Source: Druceiella hillmani (Eukaryota; Arthropoda; Insecta; Lepidoptera; Hepialidae). Taken from it: a DNA stretch of 64,000 bases. The stretch lies in NCBI GenBank assembly GCA_039881145.1, contig JAYKKI010000008.1, positions 29,990,501 to 30,054,500 of the forward strand, read 5' to 3'. The notes below the pieces were generated by a model. It was given only the letters and a program-made list of their open reading frames with translations. It was not told the DNA's origin and searched no databases. Positions 28,154-40,929 of this stretch are shown piece after piece; positions within the stretch are counted from its first letter, which is position 1, and each line of letters begins with the position of its first letter. The translations under genes and the position numbers were made by a program.

Positions 28154-31100
28154 CTGAAACGTAGCAATATAAATAATTAGAAATTTATTACTGCATTAAT
28201 GTTTTTATACACATTTATGTCTCAAATTAAGTTTTTTAATCAAAACGAAAAGTAGAATCAAATTAGAAAATTGGGGTGTTAATAAATAATATTTTAACAG
28301 AACAATATAAGTTTTTATGTCATTAGTCAATAACCTATTCCAACTACTCTCAGAAATTACTATAGTTTGCTAATTAATAAAATTACTAAAATAAATTTTT
28401 CATTCAAACCTCATCCAATGTTGCGTGGAATTATGCTGTGCAGGTGGTGAAGGCTGATGCGATTGTGTAGCTACCCTTTGAACAACCTGTAAGAAATCAG
28501 AAAATGTGGATAAATTTATCTTGAAGTTTTATAAATTATCAAAACCTGCCTTATTGCCACCTTTATACATTTACTAACAGGGTATTTGCAACATGTATAA
28601 TAGATATCTGATTGATGTATGTCATAGTATCCATGTTAGGAATAATGATTAGACTGCAAAAAATTGAATACAAACATTTTTATTTAATGACTGAAGTATA
28701 AAATAATACTGTGTTTTAAAATTTACAGTTAAATGCCAAAACACAAGTTGGGTATTTGACTAAATTTTGTTTATTTCATTAATCATAATTTCAAGCTTGT
28801 ACCAAGCTGATGAAGAGTGAAACATTTTTTTAATAATCTTAAAAATTGGCCGAGTTATAAAAGTTTAAATTTAACCTTTATAGAAAGATGCCAACACTGT
28901 GTTGTGAGGTCATTTTTAATATTGCATAATATATTCTACGAGAGGAAAAGAGACAGGGATATACCCAACTCTATCGGTATCTTCAAATTTAGAAGCCTAC
29001 AGCTGGATTATTTTTCTATCAATTTTTGAATTTTTTTCAAGACTGGTTTTTAATTAACTTATATTTCCCAATATTGTACAAAAAACCATATTGTCCACTA
29101 ATCAGAATGCGTGACATGACGTTGAAATGTACCACACAGCTAATAGACGGCCAACTCATTTTGTGTGATACAACAAATTGAATTCCATAAACAATATTTA
29201 TCGGTCACTATAGAATGGCAAAGTATGTGACATCATAGAATTTACTTGTTACATGGCTTAGTGCTTCGGCGCAAAGCTTTTTTATGGAAACACATATTAC
29301 AATTATAAGTTACATTACCAATAATTTTAAACACTTTTTAAAAAATTTTGACTCCCTCTTCATTCAATTAAATCCTCATTCTAATGACCCAATACACTAA
29401 TTTAACATTTTGAAGATTACAGTGAATTTTTGCAAGAGAACTTCACACACTAGCACAGGGCATAACTAAGACTAAAAATTTACCTGTTGCACAAATGCTC
29501 TTGTTACATGAGGAGCTGCTCGTTCGGCAGCATCAAATGCCCTTCTCAACTCTTCAATAGCAGCAGCTGCATTTTGTCCACCGTGCTTTCTTTGAAGCTA
29601 TTAAACCATAAATAAAGAGCTTTTTTATTTTCCACATTTGTATCAATAATTTGAAATTATTAAATCAGTGATTGAAACTTACGTATATATAACAATATTG
29701 CAACTGAGTTGAATCAGTTCAATATATTATATCACTCAGATTTGTTACAATGCAAATGTAACAATATTATAAAAACATGTTAAATAAAATTAAAATATAT
29801 ATTAACCTCCTGCAAAAGTGGATAAACAAGCTGTTGCAAATATGGTCCTGGATGCCTCTGCTGACGGGGTTTATGCTGAGCTGCATTTAGGTCTGCTGTA
29901 GGAGTCTCGGTTGTCGGTCTCGATTCCATTGGCGACCACTGTAATATATTAATTTTGAATTTAACATTGAGAATTTAAAATATGATTAAGAAACAATAAA
30001 TTTAACAAATCTGAAGTAATTATTTAAAAATGTAAACGAGTATTATTAAGCGGTTAAGCCTTTGTTTAAAAATATCTGAAGGTCAGCCTATCAGGAATAT
30101 ATTTATTTCAAAATTATTAAGTATTTTCTACTTACTGAATCTCTATTACTTTTAACATATTTATCCCTCATCTGCTGGTGATCAATCTTCTTTTCATCTC
30201 TGTCTCTCTCACGTTCTCTTTCCTTTGAGTTCCGTTCCGATATTGGTGTAACAGTAGACGGTGGTCGAGACTGTAATTTAAACAAGACTATTAATGATAT
30301 CCATCCAAAAATCACAGGCATTTACTGAAGCAATTATTTCTACATCAGACAAGAAATAACTTGTTTATTTAAATTTACAATTAGATGAATCTTAAAAAGT
30401 GAAGCAATACCATATTTTGTAATTGATGTAATAAATAAGTCAATAACTACCCGAAGGAAAGTTATGGAATAGCCACTGTTAACCTCATCTTCAGTAATAT
30501 CATATTTAAAGACACAGCAATAAATCTAGTTTTCAAAACCATACTTTTATAAAGTGAACTAAAAGGTAAAAAATAAATCTCGGACTACGGGAATATATAC
30601 ATTTATAAAGTTAAAAAGAATAGACACCAATGAAGTGGACGTACTATTCGTATGTCTAACATATCACTGTGTATTCATGTGACTTCAGAAGTGTTGCTCA
30701 AGTTCTGTACATGCCCTTATTCATTTTTATTTAAAAATTGAACTATGCACTAAAAATAAACCATGCACTAAAAATACTGATACTTGTTCATTTAGACTAA
30801 GCGGGATAATACAATCAGGCAAAACATTTTCTGAACTGTCATGAAGATTGAGAATACTTTGGTATAAACTGTATTGGAGGGGATCATTTTGAAAGAGACG
30901 AAGTTGATTTAGAAGAATAAGTAAAGAAGAAGGGAAGAAGAAGTATAAGATACCAGTCTCTTTACCTTAGAAACCTTGTAATCAAATTATTTTACTACCT
31001 CAAACTTTAAAAGGTAGACCTGAGTAGAGTTGAGTTCTACAGGTTGAACCTTATATTTAATAGTGTGAGAATACAATTATAAGCTTAATATAAATCTATA

Positions 31101-34100
31101 ATAAAATTGCAGAGGAGATCAATTCAGTACATTGAAGATAATTTAGAAAAAATATTTTTTGGAGGTTATTTCACATCAACAGAAACGAAAAACAACATAA
31201 AAAAAATTGTTGTCATATTGCGAATGCATCGCACAAAAATTTCTGAAAGGATTTTAATGAAACTTGACAGTGGGATACTTTACACTATGGAGTAGTCTTT
31301 AGGATACATTTCAAATCTATCCGTCATAGATTTCCCAGAGAATTAAAAGAAAAATTCTCAGCAAAACCAACAAGTTTCAATTTGAGCACACATTTTAATG
31401 AAATTGTGCCTTTGGTTTTTAGTTATGGAGTATGCCAACATTTAATCATATATTGCATGTCCACATCTATCACACATTTCCCCCAAGATTTATCAAAAGG
31501 TTCCAACAGTTTTAAAGTAGCTAATTGAAATATACTATTTATAAACATAATTAAACTCAATTTCAATTTAATATTGATCCTTCGATAATCTTTAATAAAA
31601 TGCCGCTCAACGGTCTCTTTATTTTACATTTGATTTTTCAATATCAAAATTTTTATGTTTCTACATATTAGAAACTAGATGACACATCATAATAACATTA
31701 AACTTTTCTCATAATTGATGTAAACCGCAGAGGTAAATTACTGTAAATACGATGTACTCACGGTGCCACGTAATGAGGTACCAAATTTTTCCACTATTTT
31801 AAATTTTGAAATGATAATTTGAAATTTACAGTCTTATAAAACTCCAGACGCTTTTGTTCTATCTCTGATTAGAAAAAAAAGTTTCGGACATTATTTCTCA
31901 TTATTGACTTGTTCATGCTCATGCACACTAACAGTGCCACAAATAATTACCATACTCCCCGAAAGTTAACCTCCAACTAAAAGTCCCAGAAAATGGCTGC
32001 CACATTCTACTATATTGAAATTTTAGTGACATCAAGTATTCTATGCCACTCGGAAAATTAAGATGAATTCAATGATATCCAACCATCCAAATCCAGAAAA
32101 ATGTTTGGGCTCTAGGGTTGTGTAAAACACCACAAATAAATATATGTACAACCGAATCATTACTAAAAACATTTCTCTCTTTAGTCACTCAGTCGGTCAG
32201 AATAAAATGTAAACTATGTATATATACGGACAAACAGAAAAAAATTACCCTCAAATTGCATGATTGCGTCACACATAAATATAATATGTACAACCGAAAA
32301 ACATTATCCTCCTTCACTCACGCAATCGGGTAAAAGACAATTTTTTCACATTATGGGAAGAAACGAAATTTGTGTTTCCATACTTATACAAATCTGCTTC
32401 ACAATAATTGATAGCCATTGCAAAATTTATCACTAGTTAATGCATGTTTCCAAAAATTCAACCAACATTGGTGTAAAATTGAAGAAACAGATTATCTACT
32501 AAATGTTTTGAGCAATTATTCTTTCTGAACACACCGTAAATTTAAAAAAAAATAAAAATATCTGAGAAAATTGATACTTTGTTATTTATATGAGTAATAT
32601 TGAAAAATGATTAAGAGTTTTATTCAAATAAGTATATATTAATACTTTCAAGATAATCAAAATGTCCCTAATCCCATGCATAAAAAAATAAATGATAACT
32701 TACTGATATCTTATCAATATTGGAATTGTTATTAAGGCTCGGTGATTTATGGTTAAGTGGAGAATGGTTGAGCTGTGCATCGCTAAGCGCATTGTCATCG
32801 GCTCTCACACTTGCTGCCCCATTCTGCCTCAGGACAGGACCCATAGTTGGCAGGGCCGGAACTGAAAATTTTAATAAAAAATATAAAAAAAAATATTTTT
32901 GAAGCTGCATCACTTCCCATTTATTAATATCCTATTATGCAATTTGAATATTATATAGACTATTAACATTAGATACAGATTAAATGAAAGTTCGAATGTA
33001 CATAATGTTACTTTGATAGAAATTTACAGCATAAAAGTTAGTCACAGATAATACAAGAACAGAATAAAAAAAACATACTAGAAATAGATCATTGAACAAA
33101 ATTAAATTAATAATATTCAATAGAAATAGATCACTGAAAAAAATAAGTTTCTTCCACACATGGATGAATCAGATCGAAGAATTATGGATAGACATAATGA
33201 CAGAAGCAATGCTCATTACTAACCTCATCTCAGTATTATATTATTGATAAGTATGCTATTGGTTATATTCTATAATAAAATTACAGCATCTGCCTATTAT
33301 TTAAAAAGCCCAACAGCTTAGCGATTTACAATAAATTAAGGGTAAAAAATAAAGTACAATATATTTATAGAATACAAAATAAGGAAGAGCTGCCTTTGTA
33401 AATGAACATATATTCTTAATATATCAAGAATTGGTAATAAAGAATTAGGATAAAAATATAGCAGATCACACAACTGTTTGGTAACAATTATAAAATATTT
33501 CAATGTCTGTCGCTTTTTAAATATATTGCTATTGACAAAATGAATTAAAAATAAACTGTTAACTGTCAGTGCCATTTGTTTCACATTTTTGTGCGAGTTA
33601 AAGTGTTCTCAGCTCTTTTCAAGTTTTACTTGGCTGTTTCTGATAACCCTAGCTCATTTTTCCTGGATCCTGACAATCCTTATTATTAGCTAGTGTTATA
33701 TATACCTACTATACTCTTATTACTATGGATATGGATCAACTTCAATTCCAGTACAAAAAAAATAAATACATTATGAAATCTGTTAGCACACTATTACGAA
33801 ATATAACCCCATTTTTCAAGTTTTTAAGGGCTTATTTCCATTTTCTTTGTAAAGAAGTATTATCTTATTACACCAGGCCCAAACACCATATGGAGTTTTA
33901 GCCAACTTCTTGTGAGAGAAAACCATTATTAAATTCAAAAAATTACAGAAAACAATTTCGATTTGATTTTCCTATATATACAATTAACAATATACTTTAT
34001 TTGTCTTTATATGAAGAAGTTTCTGAAGATATACTGTACTGGTTTCACCACGCTGATACCTACTAGCCTTTGATGTTCTGATGTTTTGGCCAATTTATCA

Positions 34101-37100
34101 GTCATAAATTGTTTTCAGAGTTATTTTGATTGCCAACTTCTATTAAAAAATGTAGATTGTGCTGCTGCATTTTTCCATGGAGTGTAAAAATTGCTTTTGC
34201 AAATAGTTAATCTTCGTTATAATATCAGCATTTCTAGATAAATATCTGTACGAGTATACTTCTACGTCAGACAATACCATGAATTCATCTACTAAGATGA
34301 ATAAATTTAGTTACCCACTGGGATAAGTCAATGCATACTAACCAGGTTCTTCGGAGTTCTTTAAAGATAAATTTCTTCTTAGCACATTATGGTCATTGTC
34401 AGGTGTGGGTGGTGTAGAAGGCAATGGTTCTGCAGGGGGTACGAGAGGTGAACGTACACCGTGCACACCTCCTTTAACCGTCATGATCCATGGTTCATCC
34501 AGCTCACTGTCCGGGCGGCTCGAGTCCTCGCTGCAAGATGGTATTAGTTTACAAGCATATTTAAGAGTTATTGAAGTAGGTTTCATACCTATGATAATAA
34601 TATGTTTTCTAACTTACTAATGAAATAAATCTCTATATCTAAACTATTAATGTAGTTCTCATTATTAGTATCACTGTTAAGATATAAAAAAATGAATAGA
34701 AGAGGATCAACCATAAGAAACGATAAATTATGTAATGTAAGGAACATTACATAATTTATCGTTTCTCAAAGTAAAGGAAATTTGCGAAGTGATATAAACA
34801 TTTCAATTGAGATTCGCAAGAGCATGTGACATTTCTTAAAAATGACATCACTCCCAACATTTGTTGAATAAACAGTCACAGCAATGATTCAATTATTTTT
34901 TATTTATTGAAGCGAGTATTACCTTATCATTACATTCCATTAATTCTTTGTTATAGAATACAATACTAATCATAATAAAAGCTAGATCAAAATAGCAATT
35001 GAAAGCAAAATTGCTGATACTTACGAATCTGAATTTTCCGATTCTGTCTCGCTCTCCTCACTTCTTTGAGACTTCCATTTCTTATATCTATCTATTAAGT
35101 CCATTAAATAAGAATTCTTTTTAGCTTTGCGTATAAATTGAAACTTTAATAATTCCTTCGCAGTTGGTCTCTGAAACATAATAAAAAAATTTCTCGTTAG
35201 TTTTATTTAGATAACATAAATAAAATTCTATCATTAATAACATTTTTGTTACTTTGTTATTAACATTTTGGTAATCCCTAAATATTTAATTGATTTAGTG
35301 CTATGGCTATATATTTTTTCTGCCTGCATTTATGAATGAGAAAATTCAAATTTTGACACAATGCTTTCACTTAAAACAACGGGTCTAAAAATAATGAGAA
35401 AAATTCTAGATTCATAAATTTTTTCTTCCTTAGTAACTAATTCAATAGGGCTAAAATTGCCTACCCTTAATCTACTGATGAAAATGCGAAGCTTCTTATA
35501 AGAAAGTTATTATATATCTGATACTATCATTATATTTTGAAAATGATAGGCAAAAAAATAAATGCCGTGACTTATATATCTCTGAGAAACCAAAATGAAT
35601 AATAGAATTTGTTAAAGACTCACATTTTCAGGGTCCTTATTCAAGCATGCTTCCACAAATTCCTTGAACTGTTTCGAATAACTGCCCGTCAGTTGCGGAG
35701 GGTTGTTCTTGGGTATAAGAAAGAGGACTCTCATAGGATGTAACTCCGAATTTGGTGGCTCTCCCTTGGCAAGCTCTATGGCAGTGATGCCGAGCGACCA
35801 GATGTCGGCCTTGCTATCATAACAAGATTGTTTTATAACTTCTGGCGCCATCCAAAATGGTGTACCGACAAATGTATTACGTTTACTTGTTGTGTTGGTC
35901 AACTGACCTGCCACACCTGCAATGAAATGTGTTGGTGTCAGTTATTATTATGTGGTTATATTTTTTATTTACACTGTAATAATTTATATGAAAGCTACAT
36001 AGCATCTAACTAAATTGTTCTTATTTAAGTCCCAGAATTATCAAAACGATACATTTGCACCTTTTTTATTTCAAAATTTCATCCCCCCTCCCCACCTCTC
36101 CCCACACACCACCGAGTCCTTTTGAACACACATATAAGAACTTAATAATTTTACACTTAGCGTTTTTATTTTGAACACATTTTCGAAAAACACATAGGAA
36201 AGAGAAATGAATATACAGAACAAAAAATTATTTTGAATAGGTACGCTAGTAATACTTTCATAACAAGAAAAAAAGACTTTGTTAAGTTATCTAATAATTT
36301 ATTTCTTTAAATAATTCTTTAGCAACAAGCAATATTTGCTACTTGGATTTAAATTAGCATTTATTGGCTGAATTGGAAAAAAATGAGAACATGACAGATT
36401 AATATAGTAGAATCCTCCGAGAATAAAAAAATATAAATTAAAGCAAACAAGTTTAAAGTTCTGAATGGTGGGGTTGTGTCTAGTAAACACATAAAAACTG
36501 ATAATAATAATATCTTGCGACCTATAAAATTTCAATTTCTTCATGTCTAAAATAAAAAGTAGTTATAAAAAAAGAGTGAAGATGAAGCACCGTACTCTGA
36601 TAAACCTTATTGACTTAAAACAAGTACACACACACATACTCATACAGGTTCTCTTGCAAATTCATATTTTACTAAGTTTTTATGGTTTTTTTTCTTGTTA
36701 AGTAAATTCTGCAAGTGAAGTTGATTTACCAAGCGGCACAGGATTTTCTTTGTGGGATTCTGTGGGGGTAGGTCTATGGTCAGGAGTGAATGTTTTCCGG
36801 CTGATTTATCAATGCATTAGATGCCAATCGGGCATCTTCAAATTTATTTTCTACAGTGTTCGAAGCTCTTATTACCTGCTGTTTCTTTAAACATAATCTC
36901 AAAATTAAGGAGGTATCTACTATACATTTCCTAGCAACATAATGATACTTTTTTGAAAAAGAACTTAGAGAAAAGTGGACATAAAATAATGATGAAACAT
37001 TCTAACATACCAAAGTCGGCCAGCTTTACGTCGCCCATCTCGCTGAGTAGCACGTTGGCGGCCTTGATGTCACGGTGCAACTTGCGCTCCGAATGCAGGT

Positions 37101-37227
37101 AGTCCAGACCGCGCAGCACCTCGCGCAATATTACCGCGATGTGCATCTCCTCGAAGCTACCCGCCTTCATCAGGTCCAACGCCGACCCGCCACCCAGGTA
37201 CTCCATTATTATCCATAGCTTCGTGCC
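28141..37227 (-). CDS. GckIII: germinal centre kinase III (MST3/STK24/STK25/STK26 family), N-lobe exons missing
   Basis: Ten exons, highest coordinate first: 37227-37011, 35916-35624, 35170-35025, 34530-34343, 32861-32704, 30270-30136, 29938-29807, 29597-29484, 28486-28410, 28153-28141. They sum to 1,473 nt: 490 residues plus TAA, with all phases matching. Visible: hinge [14 protein letters not shown], catalytic [16 protein letters not shown], activation segment [18 protein letters not shown] with the family's activating Thr, C-lobe [17 protein letters not shown], then [10 protein letters not shown], an acidic Ser-rich linker, and a helical C-terminus ([19 protein letters not shown]) that in this family binds PDCD10/CCM3. 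The family acts in the STRIPAK and CCM complexes at Golgi and cell junctions. The glycine loop and VAIK lysine exons are not in the window and must lie beyond 64,000. The linker is longer than in human STK24/25. Confidence 0.95.
28410..28486 (-). CDS. GckIII: GckIII exon: penultimate
   Basis: Acceptor CTTACAG; donor ATGAG|GTTTGA (phase 2). [20 protein letters not shown] matches the family's VERVQRF-type helix and then a low-complexity tail. Confidence 0.85.
28751..29060. repeat. dispersed repeat, copy 1 (inverse of 58871-59168)
   Basis: About 300 bp in a GckIII intron that matches the reverse complement of 58871-59168 over nearly its whole length: shared words include AAAAACCAGTCTTGAAAAAA, GGCTTCTAAATTTGAAG and TCTTTTCCTCTCGTAGAATA. 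It is a transposon family with at least two copies here; class unknown. Confidence 0.85.
29484..29597 (-). CDS. GckIII: GckIII exon: PDCD10-binding helices
   Basis: Acceptor TTAATAG; donor CAACAG|GTAAAT; 38 codons, phase 0 to 0. [20 protein letters not shown] corresponds to the family's C-terminal LKEKH..GGS..ALEELENA helices. Confidence 0.92.
29807..29938 (-). CDS. GckIII: GckIII exon: start of PDCD10-binding helices
   Basis: Acceptor ATTACAG; donor CAGGAG|GTTAAT; 44 codons, phase 0 to 0. It ends with [14 protein letters not shown], matching CLSTLVRPVFGELK-type sequence of STK25. Confidence 0.9.
30136..30270 (-). CDS. GckIII: GckIII exon: Arg/Glu-rich linker
   Basis: Acceptor ATTACAG; donor TCA|GTAAGT; 45 codons, phase 0 to 0, so it could be skipped without changing frame. 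The core is [14 protein letters not shown]. Human STK24/25 have no obvious equivalent. Confidence 0.8.
30271..32703 (-). other. GckIII intron
   Basis: A 2.4 kb AT-rich intron. Near 31180-31300 there is Helitron-like text (TTTCTGAAAGGATTTTAATG), with no ends found. Otherwise nothing recognisable. Confidence 0.55.
32704..32861 (-). CDS. GckIII: GckIII exon: linker
   Basis: Acceptor TTTCAG; donor TCA|GTAAGT. It encodes a Pro, Ala, Asn and Ser-rich low-complexity segment ([18 protein letters not shown]). Support is phase match on both sides and good splice sites; there is no domain. Confidence 0.8.
32862..34342 (-). other. GckIII intron
   Basis: AT-rich, with no coding exon or repeat that I can support. 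Confidence 0.55.
34343..34530 (-). CDS. GckIII: GckIII exon: linker
   Basis: Acceptor CTTGCAG; donor CCTG|GTTAGT. It reads [20 protein letters not shown] then a Pro/Ser-rich part. The EPWIMTV-like motif has a counterpart (DWIFTI/PIWTF) in vertebrate members, which supports homology along the linker. Confidence 0.9.
34716..34766. repeat. perfect hairpin, 23-bp arms, 5-nt loop
   Basis: Arms 34716-34738 and 34744-34766 are exact reverse complements (begin AGAAACGATAAATTATG) with loop AAGGA. It lies in the intron between two GckIII exons. Confidence 0.9.
35025..35170 (-). CDS. GckIII: GckIII exon: end of kinase domain and acidic linker
   Basis: Acceptor TTTCAG; donor GATTC|GTAAGT (phase 2). [13 protein letters not shown] closes the kinase fold, [10 protein letters not shown] is the family's conserved segment, and [12 protein letters not shown] starts the acidic linker. 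Confidence 0.93.
35624..35916 (-). CDS. GckIII: GckIII exon: activation loop and C-lobe
   Basis: Acceptor TTGCAG; donor AAT|GTGAGT. It begins by completing the DFG glycine, then [17 protein letters not shown], the APE motif, and the C-lobe to ACLNKDPEN. Near-identical in pattern to vertebrate STK24/25, including [20 protein letters not shown]. Confidence 0.95.
35917..37010 (-). other. GckIII intron inside the DFG glycine codon
   Basis: A phase-1 intron that interrupts the DFG glycine codon. AT-rich; a C-rich patch at about 36083-36112. No other feature. Confidence 0.6.
37011..37227 (-). CDS. GckIII: GckIII exon: hinge to DFG
   Basis: Acceptor TTTCAG at 37228-37233 on the minus strand; donor TTTG|GTATGT. 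It starts in phase 0 at the residues before TKLWIIMEY and stops after the first base of the DFG glycine. It carries the gatekeeper/hinge, [17 protein letters not shown] and KLADF. It is much more GC-rich than its surroundings, a sign of selection on coding sequence. Confidence 0.95.
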
Positions 37228-37530
37228 CTGAAAGCAAAAGCGTATACCCATTTTATTGGTTTAAACTTAAAGAGGTTTAAAGCAGAAAAATTTACAATGT
37301 TGTATTGCCTACGCAAGTTTATATAGCAAAAGGTATAGATGAATAAAACTGTGAAAATCTCAAAATTTATGGATCTATTTGATCTGAAATATATGACCCT
37401 TCGTTTAACTATTTTTTTATGAAAATAGCTGCCCGTTACTTCTTTGTACAGGTAAAAGAGAAACTACCAATGAATTTTTTTTATTTTTTTTTTCATGATA
37501 ATCAAGTACTTGTTAATGATATTCGATACA

Positions 37531-38140
37531 ATAATTAACTACTTGTCAAATGAATTTACTTATCAATGATATTCTCAGAACTTCATTTATTTATTCTATA
37601 TTTTAGTAGTATTCCAGAATCGTATGCCCCAATCATGTAACACGAGAAAACCGCTTTATTATAGATCTCGAAACTTTTTACAATATTGCAGCCCATAATT
37701 TTTTTTTTTTTCAAATATAGCTTATATTGGTATATAATTAACTACTTGTCAAAAGAATTTACTTATCAATGATATTCTCAACACTTCATTTGTTTGTTCT
37801 ATTTATTCTATATTTTAGTAGTATTCCAGAAACATATGCCCCAATCATGTAACACGAGGAAAACGCTATATTATACATCTCGGAACATTTTTACAATAGT
37901 GCAGCCCACAATATTTTTTTCTAATATAGCTTATATTGGTATATAATTAACTACTTGTCAAAAGAATTTACTTATCAATGATATTCTCAACACTTCATTT
38001 GTTTGTTCTATTTATTCTATATTTTAGTAGTATTCCAGAAACATATGGCCCAATTATGTAACACGAGAAAAACGCTATATTATACATCTCGGAACATTTT
38101 TACAATATTGCAGCCCACAATATTTTTTCTAATATTGGTT
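37531..38140. repeat. three-copy tandem repeat, about 205-bp unit
   Basis: ATAATTAACTACTTGTCAAA recurs at 37531, 37734 and 37943. Each copy continues with TTTTAGTAGTATTCCAGAA, ATCATGTAACACGAG and a long T run. Copies 2 and 3 are more alike than copy 1. Confidence 0.92.
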
Positions 38141-39719
38141 TATACGCCTAGCTCAAAAATGCACCTGACACACTTCAATCCCTTACACTTACGTCACTAT
38201 TATTCATTATTCACCTAAGTCCATTTGGATACTACAAACAAAACGATTGTGAAAGTTTAGTGGCAATCGGATTAAGCATTTCTGTGCCGTACCTTAAAAA
38301 ACCAGAAATTTCCACTCTTCATGAAATTAGTATGATTTAACCCTTTTAATAATATGAAGTCGATCAGAGTCAATTGTAAAGTATTATAATCATACCCTAG
38401 TTGTGACGTGTTCAACTCTGGCCACTTTTCACACGTATAAAATAAAGTGAGCCGACGAGCAAGCGGTCAGTGGCTTCACGGATAACAAAGGTTCGATACC
38501 ACAATCGACGACCCAATTTACCTAGACACAATTACCATTATGGCCGCCGATACATACACGTCATGTTCCGCTCTGTTGACGATAATTAATGATTACAATG
38601 TTCAAATTGAGAACTCCTATATTATTATAAGACATTTTTTTTAACTTGGAACACCATTCTATAGTCAACTACTTCAAAAATCGTATAAAAAAACTTCATT
38701 CTTTTTTAATTAATTTACCCAAAATTTCTATTTCAGGCATTTATTCATATAGAAACGCTACATTTTGTTAGTCGTTGTTGAAACGTTGTAGTGACAGATA
38801 TCGTTCCCTTACCGCAATTTGAAAATTACTAAATTAATAAAAATTAGCTTAATACATGAATAAATATCACGGACAGTGGTAAAAACACTATCAAAGTAAT
38901 TTCTGAAATCAGATCAAACAAAAGACAAACTTATCAGGATATGTTCACAACATTCGATTGTTAATATAAATACTTGGAATATCTACAAGGATGCTAATAA
39001 CATATTCTACCTTTATCCGGTGTTCTCAATTTTTTTTATAATTATGTAAATATCGCAACAAACACTATATAAATACAGCTATCAAAAGCAATTATGACAC
39101 ATTCTGTTCTAGCTGGAGGCATCTGTTCATCGACGCTCAAGTAACCTTGATGCTAAAACAACTGCTGAATAATGGCTGTTCCAAAATAATCGATTCGACG
39201 ATATTTTTAGGTATACGCCTAAAAATATAGTCGAAATGAGAAACTCCTGCTTTTTAATGCTGCCCTGCATTAAGAAGCAGTACTTGTATTGTAGTACTTT
39301 ATATTTTAACTTTTATACAAATCTGAAGGGAAATTAAAATTTAATAAGAAATTAAAAACGTCAAACGAAGCTACTGCGTGTGACACGAGTTAAGCTCTAA
39401 AATTTACCAAGTCCACAGATCCTTTCTTAACCTGACTCGACTGCAATAAAATGGTATTTACCTAATACAGATTTAAATCCTTTTAGAATTTGATGATTCA
39501 ACCAATTAATCGCACTTAAAAGAAAGATGACAAATGGTTTTCCTCTAATTTAATAGTACATCAAAACTATCTTACGTAATTTCTCCCACTGTGCGCATTT
39601 ATTAAAGCTAAATAAAAATTAAACAATGGACAATATAAAAACGCAACATATATGGAAGATAAATGTATGTGTAGTGATTAAATACAAGCTTCCCACATCA
39701 CCAGCGATAAAATAGCTCT

Positions 39720-40080
39720 AAATACGGAGGCTCGAATGCCTCGTAGGAATCATAATATTTCAACAAACACCAATCTTCACTCACTTTCCGAGCAAATATT
39801 AACGGAGATCCGAAAAATTATACGCAGACGAACAGATTTAGACGCAAAAAGGGCACAAAGGGTCGTTTTAATAAATTCCCGGTGCGCAACAATAAAATCG
39901 CTCCCGTAAAGGCAATATCTAACGAGCGAGGTATTTATGGTCCGTGCGTGGTAAAGGTTGGGATTTGCGTCAGCGTGGCGAGGTAAGCTCGACTGGGCTT
40001 TCCTCGACGGGCAGATATCGTATGGCCGGACGCCCGAACCGCAATAAAATGAATCGTGCAATCAATTTTACTCGTGGGTA
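39720..40080. other. GC-rich island with repeated CAATAAAA words
   Basis: Markedly richer in G+C and CpG than the flanks. It contains CAATAAAA at about 39891 and 40042 (a third at about 40156 just outside), GGTATTTATGGTCC, CCCGTAAA and GGTAAAGG. Open frames here are short on both strands and match nothing. Regulatory element is the preferred reading. Confidence 0.35.
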
Positions 40081-40929
40081 ACATTTTATATTAATAAACA
40101 ATTCACATGCTTTTACGTTTATGAAACAAAGAAAACATTCCCGGTTTCTAATGCAATAAAACACAATACGCAAACAATGTCGAATTCGAAACAAACATGC
40201 GATCTCTTTCGGTACGCGTAACCTATTACCACTCTGCGACAGAAAAGGACAGACGTTTATAGTATTTCGCTACTATTTACTTGTAAACAATAAACAAAAT
40301 TAACGGTATCTCATATATAATGAAAAAAATAATAATTACACGATAAAGCAAAATTTCACAAATGGAGGAGACCTAATTTAATTGTTAAGTGTCAAGAAAT
40401 TCGTTCGCTTGTTCAATTAATACAAAATAATTTTAGAAAAAATTACAAGTTTGTAATAATATGAAACATTAAACAAATTTATATAAACAAAATTGTTCCT
40501 AACATTCGTGCACATTATCTTATTACGATCTAGCGATCTGGATACTCACAAAATCCGACGCAACAAAAATTTACGATACAGCGAGTGTCAACAGTCAGCT
40601 AAAAGTTATATATTGCTAACAAAAAGTATGCAGACTAACGTCTCTAAAGCAAAGTGAATGAAAACATTGAAGTATAAAAACGGCGGGCGCATTTAATATT
40701 TTCTTTATATTTTTCCTGCAAAGATGATAAATGGATGCCGTATAGAATTTTACGCTCGCACGCGGCACGCCTTTCCTTACAATACTGCCTGTTATGCAGA
40801 TGTACATTTAGCATCAACATATGTACTCTGCAGAAAAAATAGAAATACGATAAGAAAATTCATACGAATAATATTTTACTTCAAAATTAACATAGACGTT
40901 TTGAGAGTTCCGCCGAAAACCGCTCCAAC

